Shown: positions 33,764 through 45,021 of the stretch, one piece after another | Layout: each line of letters starts with the position of its first letter | Position numbering within the stretch: the first letter of the stretch is position 1 | Origin: Alopecurus myosuroides | Taxonomy: Eukaryota; Streptophyta; Magnoliopsida; Poales; Poaceae | NCBI GenBank assembly: GCA_028641055.1 | Contig: CM054059.1 | Location: forward strand, 438,311,095-438,375,094 | DNA: 64,000 nucleotides | Direction of reading: 5' to 3' | Notes under the pieces: generated by a model | Told to the model about the DNA's origin: nothing | The model's database searches: none | The model's input: only the letters and a program-made list of their open reading frames with translations | Position numbers and translations under genes: made by a program

Positions 33764-34381
33764 TTAGAATTTTAACTTAGACTCGGCTGATGGCTTTTTG
33801 AGCGAAGTCATATCTTCTGGGTCAACTTGCGACTTATACAGTTTCAACTCTTCTTCTGCACATGCAGTTTCTGCATATGTTGCATCACCTTCCTCGCATT
33901 CCAAGGCTATGTCTCTATCCCCATTGACAGTTATGTTTCCGTTAGGTCCTGGCATCTCTAGTTTGAGGTAGACGTAGCAAGGCCTTGCCATGAATTTTGC
34001 ATAAGCCAGTCGTCCAAACAAGGCATGATATGGACTTTTGAATTTTACCACCTCGAATGCTAGCATCTTCGTCCTGTAATTTTCAAATACTCCAAAGGCA
34101 ACCTTAAGGTATATTTTCCCAATAGGTTGTGCGGACTTACCAGGTACAATCCCATGGAAAACAGTTGATGATGGCTGGAGTTGTTTCTCTTGCAGGTTCA
34201 TCTTTTTGAACGTGTCATAATAGAGTATGTTTATACTGCTTCCTCCATCCATCAATACTTTGTCCAACTTATAACCGCCGACTTGCGGAGCCACGGCGAG
34301 AGCCACGCTTCCTGGACTATCAACTCTGGGAGGATGATCTGCCGACTCCAGGTTATGGGATGCTCCGACCAACTGAGCCAT
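33764..34381 (-). CDS. E5 aspartic protease domain
   Basis: 205 residues with the active-site motif VLMDGGSSINILYYDTF (Asp45), then the hydrophobic ALFGRLAYAKFMARPC segment. Plant Gypsy proteases of this lineage have DGGSS rather than the retroviral DTG. It is separated from gag and RT by frame breaks. Confidence 0.75.
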   Translation of the reverse strand: MAQLVGASHNLESADHPPRVDSPGSVALAVAPQVGGYKLDKVLMDGGSSINILYYDTFKKMNLQEKQLQPSSTVFHGIVPGKSAQPIGKIYLKVAFGVFENYRTKMLAFEVVKFKSPYHALFGRLAYAKFMARPCYVYLKLEMPGPNGNITVNGDRDIALECEEGDATYAETACAEEELKLYKSQVDPEDMTSLKKPSAESKLKF

Positions 34382-35903
34382 CTAGGGACAGCAGGGGCTA
34401 CCGTATTGACTGCACGTTTCTGGACCTTCCGTTCCCTCCTGCATGAACTCGTAGTAAACACATGGTATTGGCCTGAGCTTAATTGTTTTGGGTCTGTTTG
34501 AAAACCGGAATTTCCTCCTTGGTGACTACCGCCTTGATTGTTCCCTGGTTACCCTGACCAGGGTGACCCGGATTCAGATTTCCGGGTCCTGGATTTCCAG
34601 GTCCTTGGTGCCCAGCTCCGTGTTGCCCGAGTTACCTCCTCCATTGTTTCCTGGTCCGTAGTTATTATTATTACCACTAGGCCTGAAACCCTACATAATG
34701 AAGCAATTTTCCCAGGAATGATTTGCTAACTTTCCGTTTTTGCTATGTCTGGGGCATGGTCATTTCAGAGCCTGCTGAGCTTGGGCAAAACTGTAAGGTC
34801 AATTTTTTTTGATTTCCTCTGAAGTTATTCCCCTGACGCTGATTTCTGTAACCTATATTTGTGTTAGCCACTAAATCTGAGGTCCTTTCCCCGTTTTTGC
34901 GCTTGTTATTATTCAAGCTCTGGGAATTGTTGTTACTCTGATTCGGGTTCTGGCTACCCTTGTTTCTAGCTTTCTTCGCCTTTGCAGACTTCTCATCATC
35001 TGAGTCTACATCTTTTGTTTTGTCAGACTCCGCATACTTGGTCATTGCATCCATTAATTCGCTCATATCATTCATGTATCGCTTAATGCGCCCCATCTTA
35101 TGCTTTAACGGGTCAAATCTGTAATTCCTCTCTAATGCTATGACTGCTTGCTGAGTAGTGAGTCCTTCTGGACACAATTTTCTAGGTCAGTGATGGCCGT
35201 CGGCCGCTTGCAGGTCCCTTGAATTTTTTTTTGATGAACTGGTCCTTCAACTCCTGCCAGCTATTAATTGAGTTTGCGGGTAAGTTCTTTAGCCAAGACT
35301 TCGCAGGCCCTTCTAGCATCACGCTTAAGTATCGCGCGCATAGCGCGTCACTTACTTCCAGTATCTCCATGGCCATCTCATATCCCTCTATCCAGTCTGC
35401 AGGCTCCATGTCAGGCGTATAATTCACAACTCTGTGAGGTCCTTTAAAATCAATTGGTATTCTCTCGTTCCTGATTGCAGGACCGAGGCATTGAATTCCA
35501 ATCCTCCGAGACCCGGCCTGTGCTGGGGTTGAGACCATGATTTGAGCCGGGTTTTGAATATGACCTGGATTCCTGTTTTCGGGTTCTGCAACTCTAGGTC
35601 CTGTATTTAGGACTCTGGGCATATAAGATACTGCTTGCCTGGGTGGGTTAGGTTGCTGTCGGTTAGCGTTGCTGGATCCTGCTGGGGCTGGAGAATTTCC
35701 ATGGTGACTCCTTGGCAAAGTTGTTCTACTATGATAGGTGGTCGAGTGTATCCTGTCCTGATTACTGTAGTTCAACCGCTGAACCACCGCTGTTTGTAGC
35801 ATCTCAATAGCTCTCTGAGCTTCCACTGCCATAGGGTTATTGGGGTCAACTGTAATCTGTGCCAGACTAGTGGTCGCCGCCCAAATGTTATCCATTGGAT
35901 TAT
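34382..35903 (-). pseudogene. gag: E5 gag, cut by E6
   Basis: 35182-35895 encodes NPMDNIWAATTSLAQ, then a Gag core with DMEPADWIEGYEMAMEIL and PAKSWLKNLPANSINSW, matching E1 and E7 Gag. 34743-35177 encodes the Asn-rich tail with MNDMSELMDAMTKYAES. 34382-34742 is the Pro/Gly/Asn-rich linker with stops. The frame reaches the E6 border at 35903 with ...HDNNPMDN and stops there; the N-terminal half must lie beyond E6. Confidence 0.75.
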
Positions 35904-36778
35904 TGTCGTGGTGTGGAGAAGACAGATGGCATAGGATGGCTAAAGATTGGGGCCGATGGAGACTGTAGGTATTCGGGGAGGGATCGCACGCCTCGTAGGT
36001 GCGCTCAGGAACACTGCAAACAACACGATCTACCCAGGTTCGGGGCCCTCGTGTGGAGGTAGCACCCCTACTTCTGCCTATCTCTGTGTATAATGCTCAA
36101 CTGAGTAGCCAAAGTACAAACTCTACTCTCAGCTGAGTAGCCAGCTGCTAGCTCTCTGTGTGTGTGGTGCTAAGACTCGCAGTAAATGCGCTCGGATCCA
36201 ACGTCCCTCGCGCAGGAGGGGGCTGGTCACCTTATATACTGGTGGCCAGCGAGTAAAATACAGTTAAAAGTACATGAAGTGACAACACCTTTGTGACAAC
36301 GGCGCACGCCTCCGTGTTCCCGCTGACGACGTTGCCGAAAGTCGCCGCGCCGTCCGGCTGACAGGTCTTCTCCACCCTGTCATCCTCTCAGAGTAGGTCA
36401 CCGACATGTCCTGTCCCCCCTGTCAGTGACAGGACTTGACAGCTGCCCACCTGTACTGTTCCCACGTCTCACCGCGGATAATCAGACACCTAGTAAGTTG
36501 AACCGCACGCCCGTACGGCTCCGTCATCCGCGGGATCTCCTCCAACGACACCATTGACTTTGTGCCCGAGTAGAAACAGCTTCCCATCTACCCGGATCAC
36601 TCGAGCTCTACCCGGTTGATCCAGATCGATGTTCCTATTCTTCTCTTGGCCTTGAGTACTTCTTACCGAGTAGCGTCTACCGGATACCGGATACCCGGGT
36701 AGCCGCCTACCCGGAAAGTCATACTTTGAACACTGTTTACAACCAGTCTTACCCCTACTCGGGGGTAGCCCCCCGACA
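35904..36778 (-). repeat. E6 3' LTR, ~875 bp
   Basis: Minus strand TGTCGGGGGGCTACC start at 36778 and CCACGACA end at 35904. The right border is clear; 35912 is an alternative left border. TATATAAG at 36231-36238 is the core promoter. TACCCAGGTTCGG is shared with E5. A short frame MPSVFSTPRQ (ATG at 35932) runs to the LTR end. Confidence 0.8.
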
Positions 36779-36791
36779 TTAGTCCCCGAAG
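36779..36791 (-). promoter_or_regulatory. E6 polypurine-tract-like primer site
   Basis: Minus strand CTTCGGGGACTAA abuts the LTR start. E7 has CTGGGGACTAC and E5 CCTAGGGGCTAA in the same place. The tract is short for a PPT but its position is right. Confidence 0.55.
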
Positions 36792-37310
36792 CTGGTAGAG
36801 TCCAGCGAACTTGGGCGTTTGGGCCCTGCCAGCTTTAACCAAATTGCCTTCGTGATGACCTATGGCCGAGTTGCTCCTCAACTCGGTCCCCCTACCAGAA
36901 CTCGGACCTTTCTTGCTGAAGCCCATGGAGCTTTTCATCTCTGCACCGAGTAGGTCAAGAGATGCCGAGTTCCACCGAGAACCCAACACTTAGTGAAAAT
37001 TTCAATACTTTGCCGCTCAGAGCAGTTCCACCTTCTCGTGTCCAGGAGGTACACGTGTCACGCAGCCGTACCCCCGACGCCTCGGTTCTGGCGTGAATGC
37101 GCGGCACGCGCCCATCACTGCGCCCAGGGGCCCACAGGCCGTTGCGTCATTTCACGCACGTACTCGATGGCCCACGACACGCATCGTGGGATTAACTGCG
37201 CCCGTTACGCGCGTATTTTATGCTATGTGCGTTTCTAACGGGCGTGTTAACTCCCACTCCGCACGATCGTGCCCACGATTGATCCCACGTCATAACTGCA
37301 CTCGAGGCGG

Positions 37311-37318
37311 GATAAATA
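37311..37318 (+). promoter_or_regulatory. TATA-like box of the E6 antisense gene
   Basis: GATAAATA in GGCGGGATAAATACCCCGCG is followed by a CT-rich leader and the ATG at 37540 in a good context (GCCATGG). It matches the position of TATAAATA in E5 and TATAAAT in E7. 36792-37310 holds no gene. Confidence 0.6.
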
Positions 37319-37539
37319 CCCCGCGCCGTCCTCAGTACCTCTTTCCCCGCACTTTCCCCCTTTCGTGCTTCCTCTTCACCTTCACCCTTGCCTCTGCCGC
37401 GAGAAAGCAGCGCCGCCGCGAGCTCGCCGCCCACCGCTGTTCCACGCGCAGAGAGCGAGAGAGATCACCTCCGCGCACCTCCGCCTTCACCATCGTCTCC
37501 GTCCTCGACGCGCCCGCCTCTTCACCGAAGGAACCGCCA

Positions 37540-40380
37540 TGGAGATCGAGAACACCGCCGGAGATCTGCACGAGGAGGAGGTGGCGCCGCCGCGCGCAGT
37601 CTAGGAGGGCTCCGACTTGACGGCGTCGGACTGCCAGTGTCTCGTCAACACGCGACGGGTCCCTCCCGGCGTCATCTGCCGCCCGCCCGGGAGTGAGCTT
37701 GTTCCCACTCCTGAACCCGGTGAGTACGTGGTGTTCCTAATCCACTTCAAGCGTGGATTTGGACTTCCCATCTCCAAATTCATGCAGGATTTTCTTCGTC
37801 ATTTTGGCCTCCAGCCGCACCACGTACCCGCCAACGCGGTGGCCATGCTCTCCACTCATGCCGCCGTCTGTGAAGCTTTCCTCGGTGTCTACCCCACCGT
37901 ACACACCTAGGCGAAATTCTTCTTTCTCGGCCAGCAAAGTATCCCCAACCCTTCTAATCCTCTTGCCGCGAAGGTGATGACCCAGACGGGTTCTGCCATG
38001 ATATGCTCCAACGCTCCACCGGGCACCACCCGCGGGTACTCGGGCTGGAGACTTGCCGCAAGTGGCAAATGGGCTTCCTCTACGTGAAGAACCCGACTCC
38101 CGCAGAGGGAGAAGCATCAGTGGATTTGATCAAGCCGCCCGCGTTCGATAACGTCGCCTCCACCGAGATGCGGAATTGGGGTTACCACCCCAGGAAGACG
38201 GTGAAGGGCGCCAACCAGGTTGACGACCGCCTGCAGATGCTGGTGCAAGAAGGGCTCCTCCAAGATGATCCGGTGGCTTGCTGGGTGGAGCGCCGAGTCC
38301 TCCCGCTCCAACACCGAGTACACAAGATGTGCTATATGGGCGGCCCCCGGGACTGCACCCGAACGACCACCTTCGAGCTCTCCAAAGCGGAGGTGACGAT
38401 CTGGGCCAAGCCCATCCTCCGGACCACGCTCACGGACAACTGGTTCTACGGCTTCGTGACGTATAGCCACACCAAGCGCATTCCTTAGGTAAGTTTCTCT
38501 CCTTGCACACCTAATTCCTCTCTTATACCGAATAGAGAACTCCTTAGCCATCTTTCCTTGGGCTTATCCCAACATGCTTAATGTTTGCATTCGATGCCGG
38601 ATAGATCTCCTCTGTTAGAACTTAGCTTATTATGCTTTATGGGTGCATGTTGTTCAGAGTAGAGACTCCACCTGTATACTTGTCTAGGACTTATCCGCGG
38701 ATACTCTCTGTTCGCTTGTTAGGCCGAGTAGAACTTTTGCTCGCGTTCCTCTTCTAGGACTTAACCTTTTGTGCTTTATGTTTGCACGCTAGACCGAGTA
38801 GAACACATACTCGTTTCTCTCTTCTAGGCCTTAGCATTTTTTGCTTTATGTTTGCAGGCTAGACCGAGTAGAACACCTACTCGTTTCTCTCTTCTAGGCC
38901 TTAGCATTTTATGCTTTATGTTTTCACGCTAGACCGAGTATGATTCCTCTGTTGAGACTTAGCTCATTGTGCTTTATATTTGCACCTTTCAGCATATCGC
39001 TCGCCAGAAACAAGAAGACAACGCCGTCTTCGAGAGGAACTGGAAGCCGGACCGGACAGAGGACGACACGACAGCGTTCGACGTCCAGGATACGCTCTGT
39101 ATCCCCCGCACTGGCCAGGACGTAAGTCCCGATACTATGCCTCTATTCGGGACTGGTCTGATGATGAAGAAGGTGACCGAGTTCACCTTTTTTCTTGCTT
39201 GAAGCGCGCCCTGATCTCTTTCTTTTCCTACTCTGACACTTACTCTCTTTCAAATACCGAAGAAACGGAACTGAAGGACGGGGAGGAGCCACTGGACGTG
39301 GTTCCTGTGTCCATGGCTTCCCCCGCCGGAAGCAAGAGGAGAGCGGGTAGCGGGGCACTGGAGCCCCCTGCCAAGAAGATCAAGAAGAAGGCGGGCAACA
39401 AGAAAATTACCACGTGCAAGAAGCACCCAAGAGCAGACGAGTAAGTGCTTCCGAGTGGAACTTAGCCTTGGCCTTCCACTATCTTCTCTGTTTTCTCCCT
39501 GGATTTCTTCTTTGCATCCCTCTGGATTTTCCTTCTCCTCTGCCTACTTTATTTCAGTGCCGCGCTCGACCCTGAGGCCACCAACGAGCCTGCCCCCAAG
39601 AGGAGCGTGCCATGAAATGTCGTGGACCTCTCGGACGACGAGGAGGAGCACCAGCCGGAGGATAGGACGCAGACGTCCTCCCCTCCCCGAGAAGAACATG
39701 ATCTTGGTGCCGAGAACACCAGCGCCGGGATGGAGACAGAGCAAGAACCAGAGCAACCGCAGCCCAGCCCTCAGCAGGCTGCGCAGGAGCCCAACTCTGA
39801 GAGACCACCATCGCCCCCTGCGGCCTCCGCTGAGGAGCCCAGGGATGATACTGCCGAACAGCGGCAAGAAGAATCCGCCATGGAGCGGCCAGATCCCGCT
39901 ACCGAGCAGCAGGAAGAGATCCCCATATATCAGCAGCAAAGGACCCCGCCCGCGCAGGACCGAGTTGTGGAGCAGCCACCACTCCAAGGTCAAGCACATC
40001 CAGACGATGCGCCGGTTGGCCAGCCGCAGGTGCCGGCAACCAAGAAAACGCCAACGCCACAACAGCAAGCTCCCGCGCCCATCTCCAGGAAGCAGCCAAC
40101 ACCCTCAGCACCAAAGACGGCTTCGCAGCCAACCAGGGTGCAACCCAAGCGAGGCGGAAGGCAGACTAGTCCGCAACCACCCGAGAAGCGGCAGCGGACC
40201 CCTCAGACCTCAGAGAGCCTACCGCCTGGTGCTCAGCAAAGCGGGCAACCCGCGCAGCAGCTACCGCCACCCAAGAAGACCGACTGGCCACTCAACAAGC
40301 CCAAGCAGGCTAAGGCCCCTAATCAGAAAACCAAACTGGTACATACCAACATCAAATTTCGTCGTCCGCGGCAACAGATT
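37540..40380 (+). pseudogene. E6 antisense gene, 5' exons (PF04195-like, NLS-like and Pro/Gln-rich parts)
   Basis: The ATG at 37540 starts MEIENTAGDLHEEEV. Exon 1 to ~38488 has FLRHFGLQPHHVPANAVAML and CEAFLGVYP, the PF04195 hallmark, then WQMGFLYVKNP. It holds TAG stops at ~37601 and ~37908 and a 1-nt frameshift near 37998. A ~500-bp intron with a 70-bp array follows. Exon 2 (~38993-39171) ends in SDDE. The next exon (~39260-39440) has basic KKIKKKAGNKK, a possible nuclear signal. Exon 4 from ~39558 is rich in Pro, Gln and Glu, with a TGA near 39613. E7 interrupts it after AGATT at 40380. Reading across to 53362 keeps one frame. Confidence 0.7.
38651..38985. repeat. 70-bp tandem array in an E6 antisense-gene intron
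   Basis: AGRCCGAGTA recurs at 38721, 38791, 38861 and 38931, exactly 70 bases apart, with a weaker copy near 38651. Each unit contains CTTCTAGGMCTTA, GCTTTATGTTTGCA and CCGAGTAGAAC. The two central units are nearly identical. One unit ends TTTGCAG, like a splice acceptor; the acceptor used is probably at 38991-38992. Confidence 0.9.
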
Positions 40381-40845
40381 TGTCGCGGGATAATCACGGC
40401 AGACGTTACCAGGGGTAACTTACTTTGGGGCAAATCGACTCTGGTGTTTGGGAGAGGGTTTAGCTCAAGGGAAATCATGTTTTCTGGTGATCTGGTAGCT
40501 CGGGCAGTAATGTCGCCGAGTCTCCGATCTAGGGTTACAACTATCAGCCCTCGTACTACTGGAATACTCGAATATATGGAAAACTCTCTCCCTCTCTATT
40601 CCAGGAACCGGTTTATATATCACCCGGCCCTCTAGCTTCTTATACAAGACATACCCTGAATCCTACCCGGAATACACACATAACCCTAGGTTTCCTAATC
40701 TTGGCTCCCAAGGTACGGACTACAAGATCCACGCTCCTTCTTGGGTCTTCTAGAAACTCCTCCACCTTGGGCCGAGTCTTGCGTGATTTCCTTCGGGCCG
40801 GATTTCACCTAGACATGAGCCTGCCGGGTTACTATCCCCCCAACA
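40381..40845 (-). repeat. E7 3' LTR, 465 bp
   Basis: TGTTGGGGGGATAG start and CCGCGACA end on the minus strand. The TATA box TATATAAA at about 40612-40619 is intact. The ATG at ~40476 opens MISLELNPLPNTRVDLPQ, which stays open to the LTR end, Pro-Arg-Gln. Next to it, 40846-40857 is the polypurine-like tract. 40858-41232 holds no gene. Confidence 0.95.
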
Positions 40846-41232
40846 GTAGTCCCCAGAATAGCTTGGGCATCTTGGGATCAACCATAATGAGCACGTTATT
40901 CCCTGCCAAACAATAAACATTCAAATTCATAATTTACCGGGTTAGAGTGCTTTAACTATAGCCAGGCATGCTCTTCGGGCGGTCCATATAATAACCCGGT
41001 TTATCCCGAGCCAGGGCATCGTTTCCTGGGTTAACACTCCGAGGAGACACGACCTGACCCGGCATCCATATCTCTATTAACCAGTCCGAGTAATACACCT
41101 CAAATCCGACTCACTCAGCCGACTCAATCTTATCCGGATATCTCGCAATTATTACCTTGATCCTTATCCCCAAATTTCCGGGCCGGATCAATCTTCAACT
41201 TACCGCTCAAACCCCTAGGGTTTCCACGCGCC

Positions 41233-41239
41233 TATAAAT
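41233..41239 (+). promoter_or_regulatory. TATA box of the E7 antisense gene
   Basis: TATAAAT in GCGCCTATAAATTGGCCC, then a CT-rich leader and a probable leader intron starting at CCCGGTAAGTCC (~41531), with the ATG at 41818. Position and context match E5. Confidence 0.68.
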
Positions 41240-41817
41240 TGGCCCTCAGGGGGTCAACCGTAAGATCCCAACGACCATTTCCCCCCATCTCCTTCCTCTT
41301 ACTCCGCCCCCGCGCCCGCAAGCCCAATCGAGCTCGTGACCGCCGGGACTGCATCAGCACCAGCAGGCTCGCCGCCGGTCACCGCCCGCACCAGCGCCCC
41401 CACTCGCGCGTTCGTCCACGCCATCGGAGCTCCCGAGACGGGTCGTCTCCGCCAGCGAATCGCCGCCGCCGCGCTCGCCGCCATCTACGAACCGCCGCCG
41501 CCAAGCATCCTCGTCAACGGATCATCCCGGTAAGTCCCTTTGGCCTTTAGATCTAGATTTCTTCCCTTTCCGATCTTGCGCTAGTATTTGGGCTCGAATC
41601 TCACTTGTAATCCACCATTGCTCCACTAGCTAAGTGTGCCTTTGCAATTTCCAATCCCGCACTTTTCCGCAATTGTTCTTAGCTAGATCTGTTTTCCGTA
41701 TCTCTTACAAGCTCTTAGTCACTTATCTTTCTTTTCTCGCTGCTTCAATTAGACGCACTCCTCAAATTCCTGGGACCCTACTTACTTGCATTTTAACTCT
41801 ATCTAGATCTGCACTCC

Positions 41818-44800
41818 ATGGCACCCAAAGCTAGTGCCAAGCTGAAGGGAAAAAACCCGGCTGGAAAGCAAAAGCCGGGTCAGTCGATTTCCACCAATTG
41901 GGCGAGATCGACTGTTACAAAGGCCAAACTCGACGAACTGGCCGAGTCGGGTGTCCTGCCCGCTGAGTCGGACATCCAGTGGAGGACGCCGGGTGAGGAG
42001 ACCCGGCCTTCACCAGGTCCGGGTGAGGTAGTCATTTTCCTTGAGCACGTGATCCGGGGTTTCCGCCCCCCGGGTCACCCTTTTTCCGGATGTTTGATAT
42101 TGGCCCGAACTCCATACTAACTATTTGCCACTTCATAGTCCTCTGTGAAGCTTATCTATGCATTTCTCCAAACCTGGCTTTATTCTTAGAATTGTTCCAA
42201 TGCAAACCCTGCCGGGAGAGCACGGATGGGCCCCTCCTAGTTTGTGGAGGGGTTTCGATTCAGAGACGTAAAAATTCTCTGATGCCGAATCTCAGTCTTC
42301 ACAGTCATGTGAAGCACTGGCAGAAGACATTTTTCTACTGCCGAGACACGTCGTTACCCGGCGAGAAGCCTTTGCCAGGTTTTTCTGATGATACCCTATC
42401 TCTTTCTGATAACCTAAATTCCTTCGCACCCGAGGCCGATAGACAATCTGTCCAGCCCCTTCTCCACAAACTCGCCGTGCTATCAGCCCAAGGACTTATT
42501 GGGCTTAACTTGATAAAAACCTGGGTCAGCTACCGGATCCAGCCAAACAACATTCGGCCCAAGCTCATGTGCGATTACTCCGGGCACGTCACCGACTCTC
42601 TCCGATACTCGGAAAAATCTTACCCGGCCGCGGACGTAAATAAGACCATGAAGAATTTCTTGGCTGAGAGAGTTGATGTTATCAAGAGCATCGCCGGGCT
42701 TGCCCCTTTAACACGCTCTAAGATGGCTCCTCCAGTAAGAACCGTCTATCACCCTTTATTCTGACTGATACTTCTTATGTATAGATACTAACTTTTATCT
42801 CTGTGTTTCTTACTAAGGAAACTGACGCATTCTGGAAGATTGTCACCCCTCCCCCTTCTGAAAACTCGGAGGAGGAGGAAGAGCCAACTGATAGTGATGA
42901 AGGTAATTCCGGGTCTCTGCTCAATAATTACTTCGTTAGCTTATTAGACCAAACTTCTCCTCCTTCCTACAATGCTCCTCACTCACCAGCGCTAGAGGAC
43001 AAGGATGACACTCAGTCAGAAGAGAGTGAAGCAGAGCCGGAGGCTGAGGTTGGGGCAAAGAGGAAGACCAGGAGGGTTGTTTTCAAGGTGCCATACTCCT
43101 CCATGACCTCCAAGCCGTACTCCTATGCCAATATGTGCGAACTTAACAGGCATCTAACCACTTCACCATCTCTAAAGGAATCAACTCCAGCCAAACGATG
43201 GGCAACCCGGACTTCTCCGGGTGACGATCCTCTTAACCCGGGTATCCCCATGTCGCCCGCTCGCCGAGCCGGTACTCCTCCAACTTATCAAACCCATATA
43301 CCTCGAAAATATCCTTCTCCGAGTCATCCATTAGCCGGACAGCTCTGAGTCTCACTTTCCGATTCTTTATCAGCATCTTCCGGGTCTAGCAATGATCTCC
43401 CAGCCGACTTTGTCGTGAATACCGGGTAATTCGCTACCCTTATTAACCAATATACCTTTATTTTCCGTGTCTTCTGTATATCACTTACTAACTTTTTCCT
43501 TTTCTTTCTCAGAGCCAAGGTTACACTTAGTGACCCAGAGGACATGCACGTCGATAACCCGGCCATGGAAGACCCGGAGAGTGCTACCAAGCCCGCATCT
43601 GGCGGTGAAGAGGAAGAGCTGAATGACCCCATTGTCCCAGAAACCGGGTTCCCCCTGCCAACACATCAATCAACTGATGCTGATGTCGAGTTTCTGGGAG
43701 CACAAAGGGCTGCCCCTGCTCCTAACACCCAGGCGGCCAGAGTCGATCCGCTGAAGCAGGAAAGGACCCCGCCACCGGGTAACCAGAACCCTAGCTCCTC
43801 CAGGCCAAATCTCAGTGGCCTTGACTTTGAAGGGATGCTATATGAACTTTTTTCTCTGAAATCCAATGAAAAAGATATTCTCGAGTCCCTAGCAGCCGAG
43901 CATCAGGTAACTTTACCGATATTATTTACGTACTCACCTAGTCCCCAAGTTCCGGGTGAACTATACATAGTTTACTCGGTACTTCCAAAGCTATATAACC
44001 TTCCATACTCGGTTTTTACGATGCAACCGACTAATATTTCCTTGTCTATTTTTCAGGCTTATGTGACCCGGACGGAGGAGATGTTGGCGAAAACCAACGA
44101 ACTCCTCCAAGTTGAGACGAAACTTCGAGAGGAGCTGGAGGTCGAGGTGAAGGACCTTTCCAAGGATTGCAAGAAATACAAGAAAAAGCTCCACCACGTT
44201 GAGGGTTTACTGAAGAAATTATCAACCTATGTTGCCGATACATACATCTCCATAATTGGTAAAGGAACTTAATTAACTTCCTGACTATGACTCGGGTTTC
44301 TCATTTGGTAGGGTCTATGACCCGAACCTTACCACTTTACTTTTCTCTTTATTCTGCAGGTTCGGGTGACAAAGTTGATGATGAAGATGATATAGAGAAA
44401 TTGAAGACCCTGAAGGCGGTTATCCGACAATTTTCTGCGGGGACCAAGTGGACCCTTGAAGCCGTGAGGTGGCCTGGTGGTTATGGCGGTGTATCCCAAA
44501 TGCTCGATGCGTGCTCGACGGTCCCTGCTTGGATCGACCACTGGAAGCGCTCATCGTGCCGGGTTGGGGTGACCCGTGGCCTCGCGGTGGCCAAAGCCTA
44601 CTTTCCTAGGCTTGAGCCGGCAACGCTTGTGAATGGGTTCCCCGAATTCAACACAGACGGCTCTCAATTCTCGGCAAAGGACTACAAAGCTATCCATGCT
44701 CAGATACGTCACTCGGCAAGCTTGATAGCCGATAAACTTGACGTGAACAAGCTTACCCCTCCGTACAACGCTGAAGATAAGCCGGTACCTTCTGATTTTC

Positions 44801-45021
44801 CTGCTCCCTTTGACATGCTAGCCCGGTGGAAGGAGGAAGTTGCCAAGAGGAAGGCCGAGGCTGGCTCTGCGCCAACATCATCCACTCCAGTTATCCCTCC
44901 TCGAGCTCGCGCTGATACCGTGGTTGACCCGGATACGGAGGCAGGGAAGGCTACAGAAGAAAACGCTGAAGATCCGGCTACCAAGACTGCTGCTGAAGAC
45001 TCGGCTATGAATGCCGAGTAA
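41818..45021 (+). pseudogene. E7 antisense gene, five exons, PF04195-like protein
   Basis: Exon 1 41818-42734 starts MAPKASAKLKGKNPAGKQKP and has GPNSILTICHFIVLCEAYLC and WQKTFFY. About 35 bp are missing near 42088, which shifts the frame. Exon 2 ~42818-43425 is acidic then basic (GAKRKTRRVVFK) and has a TGA near 43346. Exon 3 ~43513-43906. Exon 4 ~44057-44258 is a coiled coil (EEMLAKTNELLQVETKLREE). Exon 5 ~44360-45021 has WIDHWKRSSCRVGVTRGLAV and ends MNAE-stop. Exon number, phase and introns match E5. Function unknown; coiled coil and basic patches suggest a nuclear or RNP-binding protein, which is inference. Confidence 0.8.

Larger units (their letters stand above)
24982..35903 (-). mobile_element. 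E5: Tat-type Gypsy element, 3' part, split in gag by E6
   Basis: On the plus strand from 24982: 3' LTR, an antisense gene with its own promoter, a spacer, then minus-strand integrase, RNase H, RT, protease and gag. Gag stops abruptly at 35903, where E6 begins. The 5' LTR must lie beyond the right edge, past E6. Many stops and frameshifts make it the most decayed of the Tat-type copies here, which fits it being the oldest of the right-hand nest. Confidence 0.88.

Noticed and set aside
38651..38985. CRISPR array
   Set aside because: The 70-bp units are contiguous without unique spacers, in plant retrotransposon DNA.
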